Assembly: GCF_012911005.2 (NCBI RefSeq)
Contig: NZ_WTVS01000057.1
Location: 1 to 35,759, forward strand
DNA from: Aromatoleum toluolicum
GTDB taxonomy: Bacteria > Pseudomonadota > Gammaproteobacteria > Burkholderiales > Rhodocyclaceae
DNA: 35,759 nt
Reading direction: 5' to 3'
Shown: in pieces, positions 1-7,022 of the stretch
How the letters are laid out: the number at the start of each line of letters is the position of its first letter
How positions within the stretch are numbered: the stretch's first letter is position 1
Notes under the pieces: model-generated
Databases searched by the model: none
The model's input: the letters and a program-made list of their open reading frames with translations, nothing else
Told to the model about the DNA's origin: nothing
Made by a program: the position numbers and the translations under genes

Positions 1-67
1 GCCAGTCCTGCACCGACGGCGGCAGCAGGTAGTCCGTTTGGCGGTCGATCGGGCGGAAGCGGCTCAC
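1..67 (-). CDS. IS1182-family transposase, N-terminal 22 codons only (runs off window)
   Basis: Reading leftwards from a GTG at 67-65, the strand encodes FRPIDRQTDYLLPPSVQDW after two lead residues. This matches the conserved N-terminus I know from IS1182-family transposases (F-R-P-x-D-x-x-x-x-x-L-L-P-P-S-x-x-D-W). A GGAG lies nine bases upstream of the GTG. The rest of the gene is beyond the left edge, so whether it is intact cannot be seen. It lies in the accessory island, next to a second insertion sequence. Confidence 0.72.
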   Translation of the reverse strand, partial: MSRFRPIDRQTDYLLPPSVQDW

Positions 68-104
68 GCAGTCAGGCTCCAAGGGTGACACGGCATTTTA
101 CCGG

Positions 105-127
105 GCGATAGTCCGACAGGCTGCTAG
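105..127. repeat. possible terminal end of the IS1182-type element
   Basis: On the minus strand this stretch reads CTAGCAGCCTGTCGGAC and lies about 45-60 bases upstream of the transposase start. It resembles terminal repeats I associate with IS1182-like elements. The opposite end of the element is outside the window, so the match cannot be tested here. Confidence 0.3.
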
Positions 128-154
128 TATTTCAGTAGCGCCTGACGAGTACTA

Positions 155-179
155 AAAAGTGCGTTGGTTACCGTACATT
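155..179 (+). repeat. IS630 left terminal inverted repeat
   Basis: The core AGTGCGTTGGTTA is shared exactly with the inverted right end. The match extends to CG and ACATT with single mismatches between. Confidence 0.88.
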
Positions 180-1208
180 CTATTCGGCCGCATAGCGGGT
201 ACTCGGATGCCTGAAGAACGCACGCACAATGTCCGGGGTTTTCTGCAGCGAGTGCATGAAGCGCAGCGCGAGCTTCTTCATCTGCTCGGGCCCCTTGATG
301 ATGCTGCGGCCCAGTTTGTGGCTTTTCAGATGTGCCCAGACGTGCTCGTCGGGATTCAGATCGGGCGAGTAGGCCGGCAGCCGGAACAGCCGCAATTTGC
401 CATCGAACCCCTCGACGAACTTTCGGACCTTGGCGCTGCGATGCACCGGATGACCATCGACCACCAAGAAGATTGGCCGCGTTGTGCCCTGCATCAGTCG
501 CTTCAGAAACTCGATGAAGACGTCCGCGGTGACGTTCCCCTCAGTACACATGAACCGCAACTGCCCCTTTGGGCTGATGGCCGAGATCAGATTGAGCTTG
601 AAGCGGGCGCCGGTCGTCTTCACCACCGGCGTCACCCCCACCGGCGCCCAGGTCGTGCCGGTATGGTAGTCCGAGCGCACCGCGGCCTCGTCGCCGAAGA
701 AGATCTCCGCCCCGACCGCTTTGGCTTCGGCGCGAATGCGCGGAAACTCATTCTTGATCCAGTCGGTCACCAGAGCCGGGTCGCGCTGGTAGGCGCGCAT
801 CGGCGGCCGTTGCGGCGACAGCCCCAACTTGCGAAGCAGACGCCCAACGCTCACCTCCGACATTGCCACTTTGAACTGGGTGCGGATCAGTTCTCGAACC
901 ATCGCCCGCGTCCACAGCGCAAACTCGAACTTGAACTGCTGCGGGTTCGACAGTGTGATCGTGCAGTACAGCCAATCGAGCGCCTTGCCGTCGAGCTTGG
1001 GCTTGGCACCCGGCACAGGTTTGGCACGCAGCGCGTCGAGCCCGCCTTCACGGTACAGCGCCAGCCACTCGTAGATGCGCGGGCGCGAAAAGCCGAGCGC
1101 CTTGACCACGACTTCGGGCGACTCGCCCGCTTCAACTCGTTGCACCGCCCGAATCCGCATTTCTTCGAGCGTGGCATGCGACAGGGAGCGACCGTCTCTC
1201 TTTTCCAT
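180..1208 (-). CDS. IS630-family transposase
   Basis: A 342-residue protein, the usual full length for IS630 transposases. The N-terminal part (about 1-130) has paired helix-turn-helix-like segments (SPEVVVKALGFSRPRIYEWL, then the SEVSVGRLLRKLGL block). The C-terminal DDE catalytic domain shows FFGDEAAVRSD (Asp173), LVVDGHPVHRS (Asp251) and LPAYSPDLNPDEHVW (Glu288). The 36 residues between the second Asp and the Glu are in the IS630 range. It cuts and pastes the flanking element into TA targets. The stop lies just inside the left repeat. The ATG start at 1208 was chosen because the family N-terminus begins close to here. The frame has no interruption. Confidence 0.93.
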   Translation of the reverse strand: MEKRDGRSLSHATLEEMRIRAVQRVEAGESPEVVVKALGFSRPRIYEWLALYREGGLDALRAKPVPGAKPKLDGKALDWLYCTITLSNPQQFKFEFALWTRAMVRELIRTQFKVAMSEVSVGRLLRKLGLSPQRPPMRAYQRDPALVTDWIKNEFPRIRAEAKAVGAEIFFGDEAAVRSDYHTGTTWAPVGVTPVVKTTGARFKLNLISAISPKGQLRFMCTEGNVTADVFIEFLKRLMQGTTRPIFLVVDGHPVHRSAKVRKFVEGFDGKLRLFRLPAYSPDLNPDEHVWAHLKSHKLGRSIIKGPEQMKKLALRFMHSLQKTPDIVRAFFRHPSTRYAAE

Positions 1209-1236
1209 GCCGAATTATCGCATGTCGCCTTCAATC

Positions 1237-1261
1237 AATGTTCGCTAACCAACGCACTTCT
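1237..1261 (-). repeat. IS630 right terminal inverted repeat
   Basis: On the minus strand it carries the same AGTGCGTTGGTTA core and ACATT inner end as the left repeat. It lies 28 bases upstream of the transposase start and so probably includes its promoter region. Confidence 0.88.
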
Positions 1262-1382
1262 TAGTAATTCATCGCTTCTGGATAGGCGGTCCAACCGACA
1301 GGCCTCGTGATTTGACTAGAACTGCAAGTATCCCGAGGCTGCAAGTGGAACCGTACGGTAACATCACGATGGAGGACAAACC

Positions 1383-2282
1383 ATGGAGTTGCGCCACCTT
1401 CGCTGCTTCGCTGTCCTGGCGGAGGAACTGCACTTCACCCGTGCTGCTGAAAGGCTGCATATCGAGCAGTCCCCCCTGTCCCGTACCATCAAGGAGCTCG
1501 AAGACGAACTTGGCGCACTGCTATTCGATCGTGACCGCCGCGGCACACGGCTGACACAGGCCGGTGCAGTTTTTCTCCAGGATGTGCTTCGGTTGTTCTC
1601 GACGCTGGAACTTGCCCGTGAAAACGTAAAAGCGGTTTCGTCAGGCTATCAGGGGATTCTTCGCATCGCCGTCCCCTGCGGCTGCATCGATCCGCGGCTA
1701 TCTGGCTTTCTCGCACGCTGTCGCGAGGAAGATCCGGAAGTCGAGATACGTTTGACAGAAGCGACGCTGGCCGAGCAGGTGCGCGGACTGCGTTCGGGCA
1801 GCTTCAATGTGGGGTTTGCACATACCACCGACGTCGGGGATGGAATCGTTGCCGAACCGATCTGGATTGATCCGCTGGTCGTGGCCGTATCGGCACGGCA
1901 TCCGCTGCTCGTTCACAAGCAGGTGCCCTTGGAGGAGTTGGTGCGTTATCCGCTCGTAATGGCTGATCCCCGGTTGTTCGGGCGGAGCAATTGCGAGCTG
2001 GATCGATTGCTGCACACCGCGATGGGCAAACCCGGCGCCGTCGAGCACGTCGCCTCGATGGACATGATGCTGACGCTGGTCGCAGCTGGTTATGGCGTTG
2101 GGTTCGCGAACGCTGCACGAATTAGAGTTTGTCATCGCCCCGACGTGGTGACTCGTCCTCTCGCGGCCCAAAATGTCACCCACACCACGTACCTGTTACG
2201 ACCGGACAGTGGCGCTGACACCCCTTCCGCCATACCTCTGGACCGCTTTATGGCGCGTCTACACGCTCAAATCGACGAGTAA
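1383..2282 (+). CDS. LysR-family transcriptional regulator
   Basis: A 299-residue protein with the normal LysR layout. An N-terminal winged HTH (1-60; MELRHLRCFAVLAEELHFTRAAERL, followed by QSPLSRTIKELEDELG) precedes a linker helix and a periplasmic-binding-protein-like effector domain (about 90-295). The ATG has a strong GGAGGAC ribosome site six bases upstream, directly after the IS630 insertion. LysR proteins bind DNA as tetramers and sense a small molecule. The target here is unknown, and no divergent partner gene remains next to it because the IS element lies upstream. Its effector domain resembles that of the headless LysR protein at 2698-3348 (both contain LVAAGYGVG). Confidence 0.93.
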   Translation: MELRHLRCFAVLAEELHFTRAAERLHIEQSPLSRTIKELEDELGALLFDRDRRGTRLTQAGAVFLQDVLRLFSTLELARENVKAVSSGYQGILRIAVPCGCIDPRLSGFLARCREEDPEVEIRLTEATLAEQVRGLRSGSFNVGFAHTTDVGDGIVAEPIWIDPLVVAVSARHPLLVHKQVPLEELVRYPLVMADPRLFGRSNCELDRLLHTAMGKPGAVEHVASMDMMLTLVAAGYGVGFANAARIRVCHRPDVVTRPLAAQNVTHTTYLLRPDSGADTPSAIPLDRFMARLHAQIDE

Positions 2283-2309
2283 CGGGCAAAGCCCGGTGCC
2301 GTTCACCGG

Positions 2310-2603
2310 TTACGTCTTTGGCCCCGAGCGCAGGTTATCCTCCGTCACAGCGATCAGATCAGCGGCACTTCTGTTCAGAGCTCCGGCGATTCTGAGGATC
2401 AGCGCCAGCGTGGGCATGTGCTCACCCCGTTCTATCTTTCCCATGTGGGAGCGCTCGATTTCCGCCAAGGACGCCAGCTCTTCCTGAGCCATTCCCTGTT
2501 CCATCCGTGCCGCACGAACCGCCAGGCCGAAGGCCAGCGCAGGCTCAGGTTCGTAGGTGGTCGATCCGACAGGGCGGCCTCGCTGGACAGTACGCTTTTG
2601 CAT
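2310..2603 (-). CDS. XRE-family HTH regulator (Cro/CI-like)
   Basis: A 97-residue protein. After a basic N-terminal tail (QKRTVQRGRPVG) comes one Cro/CI helix-turn-helix at about residues 25-85 (LAFGLAVRAARMEQGMAQEE, then SHMGKIERGEHMPTLALILRIA). It is small and has no effector domain, as expected for a repressor. I start it at the ATG at 2603; a TTG two codons upstream (2609) is possible. It runs divergently from the headless LysR gene. The 94-bp region between them is AT-rich and contains palindromes that could be its operators. Similar small XRE proteins occur beside integrases of ICEclc/PAGI-2-type islands, so a role in controlling the island is likely but inferred. Confidence 0.85.
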   Translation of the reverse strand: MQKRTVQRGRPVGSTTYEPEPALAFGLAVRAARMEQGMAQEELASLAEIERSHMGKIERGEHMPTLALILRIAGALNRSAADLIAVTEDNLRSGPKT

Positions 2604-2619
2604 CGGCAAAAGCGTCGAA

Positions 2620-2652
2620 TATCGCGATACTTTTAACCACGTTAAATTTAAC
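2620..2652. promoter_or_regulatory. palindromic candidate operators between divergent regulator genes
   Basis: Two perfect palindromes lie in this AT-rich gap: TATCGCGATA (2620-2629) and GTTAAATTTAAC (2641-2652). A third arrangement, TTAAC-3 nt-GTTAA, spans 2633-2645, so the TTAAC half-site occurs three times in alternating orientation. The location between an XRE repressor gene and a divergent regulator fits autoregulation. Binding is inferred, not shown. Confidence 0.5.
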
Positions 2653-2697
2653 TCTTTGCTATGATGCTTGCTGCCACGGTCTGGCCTCCATCACGAA

Positions 2698-3348
2698 ATG
2701 GCATCCATGAGTGCCCCCAGCCAATCGTCGATACTCAAACTCGCCGTTTCGGCTGACGCGCTGTCGCCACAGCTGGCGACACTGCTTGCCCTGCAGCGTG
2801 TCGAGGAGCCGGAAACCCTCGTCCTGCTGCAGGAGGCCACTGCCGGCGATCTGGTCCGTGGCCTGGAAAACGGCGATTGCGACATGGGCATGGCGGTGGG
2901 GACGACGTCAACGCACCTGGCGTTGGACACTCAGCCACTTTGGGGTGACGAACTGGCTTTGGCGGTTCCGTTACGCTCGCCGCTGCTTGCCCACGTCGAG
3001 GTGTCATTGGATGCGCTGCTGCACTATCCATTGGTTCGGCGGTGCCCACGGGCATGTGAAGCGCTGAGCCAGCAGGTTGATGCTGTCATTGGGCCTGAAG
3101 ACCGTTCTGCCCGGGAGGTCAATTCCTTCGAACTCATGGCTCTGCTGGTGGCGGCAGGCTACGGTGTCGGCATTGCGCCCCGATCGCGCATCGCGCAGGC
3201 ACGTGGCTGGGGTGTTGCCATGCGCCCCCTGGCCGGCGGTCCCTATCTCATCCGAACCCAGTTGCTGCTGCCGTCGCGAGGGTGTGTGCCGGCTGTCGAG
3301 AGGTTTGCCGAACGGGCGGCGAAGATCACGGAGACCAAGCCGGCGTGA
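2698..3348 (+). CDS. LysR effector-binding domain protein lacking the DNA-binding domain
   Basis: About 216 residues that align only with the effector-binding half of LysR regulators: ILKLAVSADALSPQLATLLA opens the first subdomain, and LVAAGYGVGIAPRSR lies near the end. No helix-turn-helix precedes it, and there is no room for one before the divergent XRE gene. The start is uncertain: ATGs at 2698 and 2707 are both plausible and neither has a clear ribosome site. It could be a decayed LysR, or a ligand-binding partner for the full LysR upstream, whose effector domain it resembles. The intact frame argues that it is maintained. Confidence 0.8.
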   Translation: MASMSAPSQSSILKLAVSADALSPQLATLLALQRVEEPETLVLLQEATAGDLVRGLENGDCDMGMAVGTTSTHLALDTQPLWGDELALAVPLRSPLLAHVEVSLDALLHYPLVRRCPRACEALSQQVDAVIGPEDRSAREVNSFELMALLVAAGYGVGIAPRSRIAQARGWGVAMRPLAGGPYLIRTQLLLPSRGCVPAVERFAERAAKITETKPA

Positions 3349-3433
3349 TGAGGCGTCCATCGTACGTTCGCGTGTTTCCAGACGAAAGCGGCACGCGGCA
3401 TCTTGCAGTGCAAGTTCGCCATCGCGCGTATCG

Positions 3434-5302
3434 CTAGGCGTACCGGGGCAGTTGTGGAGTCCGACTATCGCGTTGCACCACCCTTTCGCTGACGGCGCTG
3501 CATACCAGATGGACGGCGAGGTGCAGATTCTCCGGCGTCACCGCCTCGATGGGGGACTGCCCTTGGAAGAGATCGTTCGGACGTATAAGGGCATGGTAGA
3601 TGTGCCAAGTGTCGACTCCCGGGGGCATCTGCTTGAGGATGGTTTGGATCAGCCTGCGCTTGAGCGGATCGAGCTGCCAATCCGGCACGCGCTGTCCCCG
3701 GTTGCCCAGGCTGATCGACAGGAGGTTGCCGGCCTGGATTTCGTAAGTGATCCAGCGACGGGACTTGCCTGCGAGCTTGGCATAGTCGGCGACCGACAGG
3801 TTGTGCGGAGCCTCCAGAATGTCGAGCAGGATCATCCGCTCGCGCTGGACGTTGGAGATGGCCGGCTCGATCTTGGGCACGCGCACTGCGGAAAGGCGCT
3901 GCACCGGAGCCGTGGCCAGCGCCATGGCCCCCTGGAGCGGTTGCGACACCACCAGCGTGGGAGCAGCCCTGGCCGCCGACAACGGTTGCTCCTCCGCTTC
4001 GGTGGCGACCACGGGAAAGCCATCCAGTTGAATGGTCAGCAGCGTACTGGCCGCTTCGACCTGCCCCTGCTCGAACAGGTCCAGCCGGTCCGCCCAGTCC
4101 TGCATCATGCGTCGGCGCTGCTCCACATACTTGGCGTGGTTGTAGGTTGCGCGAACCTGGTTGGGATCGACGTGGGAAAGCTGTGCATCCACCCACTTCT
4201 CGGGATACCCCAGTTCGTTGAGTGCGGTCGAGATGGTTCCGCGGATGCCGTGGCCGGTCAGCCGGCCCTCGTATCCCAAGCGATGCAGTGCCTTGTTGAG
4301 GGTGTTCTCGCTGATGCGCTGCTTGAGGCTCTTGTCCCCCGGGAACAGGTACGTCTGGGCTGGCTTGGACTGGTCGAGCATGTGCCGAACGATCTCGATC
4401 GCCTGCACGGACAGCGGCACGATGTAGGGTGGGATGTCCTCCGGCCGGACGTTCTCCTTCTGCATCTTCAATTCCAGCTGTTTCACCACCTCCGGCGGGA
4501 TGATCCACAGGCCATCGTCGAGGTGGAACTGGTCTGGCGTCGCCAGCCGCAGTTCCCCGGTCCGCACGCCGGTCAGCAACAGCAGGCGGAGGCCAAGCTG
4601 CGTTTTCAGCTTGCCGGGGTACTTGCGCAGCAACTGCAAGAACTCGGGCAATTCGGGCATGCGCAGGAAGGGGTTGTGGCGTACCGGCGGCTGGGGCATG
4701 GCGACCACATCCAGGTCGGAGGCCGGGTTCTGTTCCAGGCCCGGCACGATCACGAGGGCATACCGGAAGAGCTGGTTGAACCAGGTGCGCACCTTCTCGG
4801 CGATGGATGGCGCGCCGCGCTTCTCGATGCGGCCGACGATTTCAAGTAGGTCGGCGCGGGTGATCTCGTAGATCGAACGCTTGCGCAGGCTCGGCAGGAT
4901 GTCGTTCTTGAAGATGCGCGGGATCATCGACAGCGTGGTCTGCCGGCCTTTCTTGAGGCGCCCCTGCGCCCGGAAGGCGAGCCACTTGTCGTACACCGCC
5001 TCAAAGGTGTTCTGCTCGGCCTGGGTGGCGATGCGCCGATCCTTCTCTCGCTGCCGCTGTGGGTTGATGCCCTTGGCCACCAGCGCCCGCGCATTGTCGC
5101 GGCGCTCCCGCGCTTCGCGCAGGCTGATCTCCGGGTACGTCCCCAGGGACATCCGCTTCTGTCGGCCCAGCCAGGTGTAACGAAAGTGCCAGGACTTGGT
5201 GCCCTTGTCCGAGACGGCCAACGAGAGGCCGTCGAAATCGGGGATCGTGTAGTCCTTTCCGGTGGCCTTCGCCTGCCGGACGAACATGTCGGTGAGTGCC
5301 AT
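3434..5302 (-). CDS. int: tyrosine recombinase (ICEclc/PAGI-2-type integrase) with long C-terminal extension
   Basis: A 622-residue site-specific recombinase. Residues 1-95 form the DUF4102-like arm-binding domain, about 100-190 the SAM-like core-binding domain, and 210-405 the catalytic domain. The catalytic set is visible: Arg247 (LLTGVRTGEL), His351 and Arg354 (TGHGIRGT), His377 (LSHVDPNQVR) and Tyr387 (ATYNHAKY). The long form of about 600-660 residues is typical of integrases that use tRNA-Gly genes, and a tRNA-Gly lies 224 bp upstream in the same orientation. Residues about 490-615 are unlike other integrase parts: an HTH-like stretch (SVADYAKLAGKSRRWITYEI), then VPDWQLDPLKRRLIQTIL and a terminal helix-rich segment. 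This layout recalls Xre/MbcA/ParS antitoxins. AGGAG five bases before the ATG sits in a hairpin. Confidence 0.93.
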   Translation of the reverse strand: MALTDMFVRQAKATGKDYTIPDFDGLSLAVSDKGTKSWHFRYTWLGRQKRMSLGTYPEISLREARERRDNARALVAKGINPQRQREKDRRIATQAEQNTFEAVYDKWLAFRAQGRLKKGRQTTLSMIPRIFKNDILPSLRKRSIYEITRADLLEIVGRIEKRGAPSIAEKVRTWFNQLFRYALVIVPGLEQNPASDLDVVAMPQPPVRHNPFLRMPELPEFLQLLRKYPGKLKTQLGLRLLLLTGVRTGELRLATPDQFHLDDGLWIIPPEVVKQLELKMQKENVRPEDIPPYIVPLSVQAIEIVRHMLDQSKPAQTYLFPGDKSLKQRISENTLNKALHRLGYEGRLTGHGIRGTISTALNELGYPEKWVDAQLSHVDPNQVRATYNHAKYVEQRRRMMQDWADRLDLFEQGQVEAASTLLTIQLDGFPVVATEAEEQPLSAARAAPTLVVSQPLQGAMALATAPVQRLSAVRVPKIEPAISNVQRERMILLDILEAPHNLSVADYAKLAGKSRRWITYEIQAGNLLSISLGNRGQRVPDWQLDPLKRRLIQTILKQMPPGVDTWHIYHALIRPNDLFQGQSPIEAVTPENLHLAVHLVCSAVSERVVQRDSRTPQLPRYA

Positions 5303-5307
5303 GCTTG

Positions 5308-5327
5308 CTCCTGAACAGAGTCAGGAG
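5308..5327 (-). promoter_or_regulatory. hairpin covering the integrase ribosome-binding site
   Basis: CTCCTGA and TCAGGAG form a perfect 7-bp stem with a 6-base loop. On the mRNA the 3' arm contains the AGGAG that serves the integrase ATG at 5302. Folding would hide the ribosome site and limit integrase translation. The pairing is visible; the effect is inferred. Confidence 0.5.
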
Positions 5328-5391
5328 TCAGATGCTCATCCCGGCACCCGCTCGGCCCAAGGAACAATCCGGACTCGAACACAACCGCTTT

Positions 5392-5510
5392 GATGGACTG
5401 CCGGATGGACTAATTTAGTCCAGCAGTGGGTGGATTTCGGTGGATCTCATTGGAATGTTGTCTAGCGAAAAATTCTTTGCTGACAACAGCTTATGGAGCT
5501 CAGTGGATCT
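5392..5510. repeat. candidate integrase arm-type repeats near the attachment site
   Basis: Between integrase and tRNA lie three direct copies of GTGGATYT (5430-5437, 5440-5447, 5503-5510). The first two are exactly one helical turn apart. A TGGACTAA/TTAGTCCA inverted repeat with a single central base (5406-5422) and two copies of GATGGACT (5392-5399, 5404-5411) precede them. Short direct repeats between a recombinase gene and its attachment core are typical arm-binding sites. No other gene is visible in 5328-5525. Confidence 0.5.
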
Positions 5511-5525
5511 CCATGGAAGCCTAAT

Positions 5526-5545
5526 TGGAGCGGGCGATGGGAATC
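5526..5545 (-). other. presumed attachment site (3' end of tRNA-Gly)
   Basis: The last bases of the tRNA gene, GATTCCCATCGCCCGCTCCA on the minus strand, form the usual crossover region for this integrase class. The tRNA is complete, so the element restored its 3' end on integration. The second copy must lie left of the window, and I find none inside it. Confidence 0.55.
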
Positions 5546-5599
5546 GAACCCACGGCTCTAGCTTGGGAAGCTAGGGTATTACCATTATACGACGCCCGC
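5526..5599 (-). tRNA. glyU: tRNA-Gly(CCC)
   Basis: A complete cloverleaf is readable on the minus strand. The 7-bp acceptor stem is GCGGGCG/CGCCCGC with U73 and an encoded CCA. The D stem is GTAT/ATAC, the anticodon stem CTAGC/GCTAG with loop TTCCCAA (anticodon CCC), and the T arm contains GGTTCGATTCC. There are 71 bases before the CCA. It reads glycine GGG codons. The gene is also the integration target of the island to its left. Confidence 0.95.
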
Positions 5600-5726
5600 T
5601 CGGCGGCCCGGTTTGTGTCGGGCAGGGCGCCATTCTAATGACTGGCGCAGTGCGACGCAATGCGCGGTCGGGGCGGTGCCGCAGGGCGTGGTAAGATTTT
5701 CACTCGACGCCTCAGACAGTTTCCCC

Positions 5727-5930
5727 ATGATCCAGCTCATCATCAACGGCCAGCCGGAACGCCTCGATCAGGCGCTGACCGTGCATGCCCTGCTCGAGGC
5801 GCGCCAGCTCGCCGGCAAGCGGCTGGCGGTCGAGCGCAACGGCGAGATCGTCCCGAAGGGCCGGCACGCCGAAACCCTGCTCGCGGACGGCGACCGGCTC
5901 GAGATAGTCGTCGCAGTGGGCGGCGGCTGA
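5727..5930 (+). CDS. thiS: sulfur carrier protein ThiS
   Basis: A 67-residue ubiquitin-fold protein ending in the required Gly-Gly (VAVGGG). It carries sulfur as a C-terminal thiocarboxylate to ThiG for synthesis of the thiamine thiazole ring. The start [13 protein letters not shown] matches the family's first beta-strand, so the ATG at 5727 is preferred over upstream starts even though no good ribosome site is visible. thiG follows, but only after an unusual 196-bp gap. I see no TPP riboswitch (no CTGAGA or matching helix elements) in the 128 bp between the tRNA and this gene. Confidence 0.93.
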   Translation: MIQLIINGQPERLDQALTVHALLEARQLAGKRLAVERNGEIVPKGRHAETLLADGDRLEIVVAVGGG

Positions 5931-6126
5931 GAGATCATGAATAAAGCTACTGCGCGACCCGATTTCGCCCCTGTCGAGTTTGGCAAATGCGTCGCCGTAC
6001 CAGTGTACGGCTGCGCTTCTCGGGCCGAACTAGGGCCGCTCGCTACGCTTTCTTCAAGACCTCTTGGTGCTGTTTCCCGGCGTTGACGCCAATTCTCTTT
6101 CAACCCCGCAATCCCGCAGGTCGAAC
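5931..6126. other. thiS-thiG spacer with a hairpin; no gene seen
   Basis: This 196-bp gap breaks what is usually a closely spaced thiS-thiG pair. It contains a perfect hairpin, GCCGTAC-CAGT-GTACGGC (5994-6011), and no ORF with a ribosome site. The stretch 5945-6090 looks like a dispersed intergenic repeat of the sort found in this bacterial group, but only one copy is in the window. Confidence 0.4.
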
Positions 6127-6912
6127 ATGAACGACTCCCTGGTCATCGCCGGCAAGTCCTACGGCTCCCGCCTCCTCGTCGGCACCGGCAAGTACAAGGA
6201 TTTCGACGAGACGCGCGCAGCGATCGACGCGAGCGGCGCCGAGATCGTCACCGTCGCGATCCGCCGCACCAACATCGGCCAGAACCCCGGCGAGCCCAAC
6301 CTGCTCGACGTGCTGCCGCCCGAGCGCTTCACGATCCTGCCGAACACCGCCGGCTGCTACACGGCGGACGACGCGGTGCGCACGCTGCGCCTCGCGCGCG
6401 AGCTGCTCGACGGCCACGCGCTCGTGAAGCTCGAAGTGCTGGGTGACCCGAAGACGCTGTTCCCGAACATGCCCGAGACGCTCAAGGCCGCCGAGATCCT
6501 CGTCAAGGACGGCTTCGACGTCATGGTGTACTGCGCCGACGACCCCATCCAGGCGAAGATGCTCGAGGACATGGGCTGCGCCGCGGTGATGCCGCTCGCG
6601 TCGCTGATCGGTTCCGGCATGGGCATCCTGAATCCGTGGAACCTGCGCCTGATCATCGACCAGGCCAGCGTGCCGGTGCTCGTCGACGCCGGCGTCGGCA
6701 CCGCGTCCGACGCCGCGATCGCGATGGAGCTGGGCTGCGACGGCGTGCTCATGAACACCGCGATCGCGCACGCGCAGAACCCTGTGCTGATGGCCAGCGC
6801 GATGAAGAAGGCGGTCGAGTGCGGCCGCGAAGCCTTCCTCGCTGGCCGCATGCCGCGCAAGTTCTACTCCGCCGACCCGAGCTCGCCGACGAGCGGCCTG
6901 ATCGGCTCGTAA
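6127..6912 (+). CDS. thiG: thiazole synthase ThiG
   Basis: A 261-residue TIM-barrel enzyme that condenses 1-deoxy-xylulose-5-phosphate, dehydroglycine and ThiS thiocarboxylate into the thiazole phosphate of thiamine. The N-terminus reads [20 protein letters not shown]. The Schiff-base lysine is Lys101 in [21 protein letters not shown] and [11 protein letters not shown] form the phosphate-binding loops, and the C-terminus [14 protein letters not shown] is typical. Length is normal. The ATG at 6127 follows a weak AGG. It is probably cotranscribed with thiS despite the spacer. Confidence 0.96.
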   Translation: MNDSLVIAGKSYGSRLLVGTGKYKDFDETRAAIDASGAEIVTVAIRRTNIGQNPGEPNLLDVLPPERFTILPNTAGCYTADDAVRTLRLARELLDGHALVKLEVLGDPKTLFPNMPETLKAAEILVKDGFDVMVYCADDPIQAKMLEDMGCAAVMPLASLIGSGMGILNPWNLRLIIDQASVPVLVDAGVGTASDAAIAMELGCDGVLMNTAIAHAQNPVLMASAMKKAVECGREAFLAGRMPRKFYSADPSSPTSGLIGS

Positions 6913-7022
6913 GTCTTGTCGCAGCGGCGCGCATTGCGGGCTGCTGCGACGACCGCTTCCTCCCTTCCGTTCCGCCCGCGGAGCGCGACCGCTTCCGTGC
7001 CGTCGCCGCCCGCCCAGCAAAG

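Larger units (their letters stand above)
155..1261 (-). mobile_element. IS630-family insertion sequence, complete
   Basis: A 1.1-kb unit holds one transposase gene and is bounded by imperfect inverted repeats (155-179 and 1237-1261, 22 of 25 positions matching). It is flanked by a TA on each side (153-154 and 1262-1263), the target duplication expected for IS630/Tc1-mariner elements. Removing the element with one TA rebuilds ACTAGT, and a CTAG core is the known preferred target of IS630. Ends, duplication and coding frame all look intact, so the copy may be active. Confidence 0.92.

Noticed and set aside
3402-3414. CTTGCA-G-TGCAAG palindrome as terminator between converging genes
   Set aside because: Short stem without usable loop or T-run.
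5600-5726. TPP riboswitch upstream of thiS
   Set aside because: None of the conserved helices or the CTGAGA core is readable in the 127 bp.
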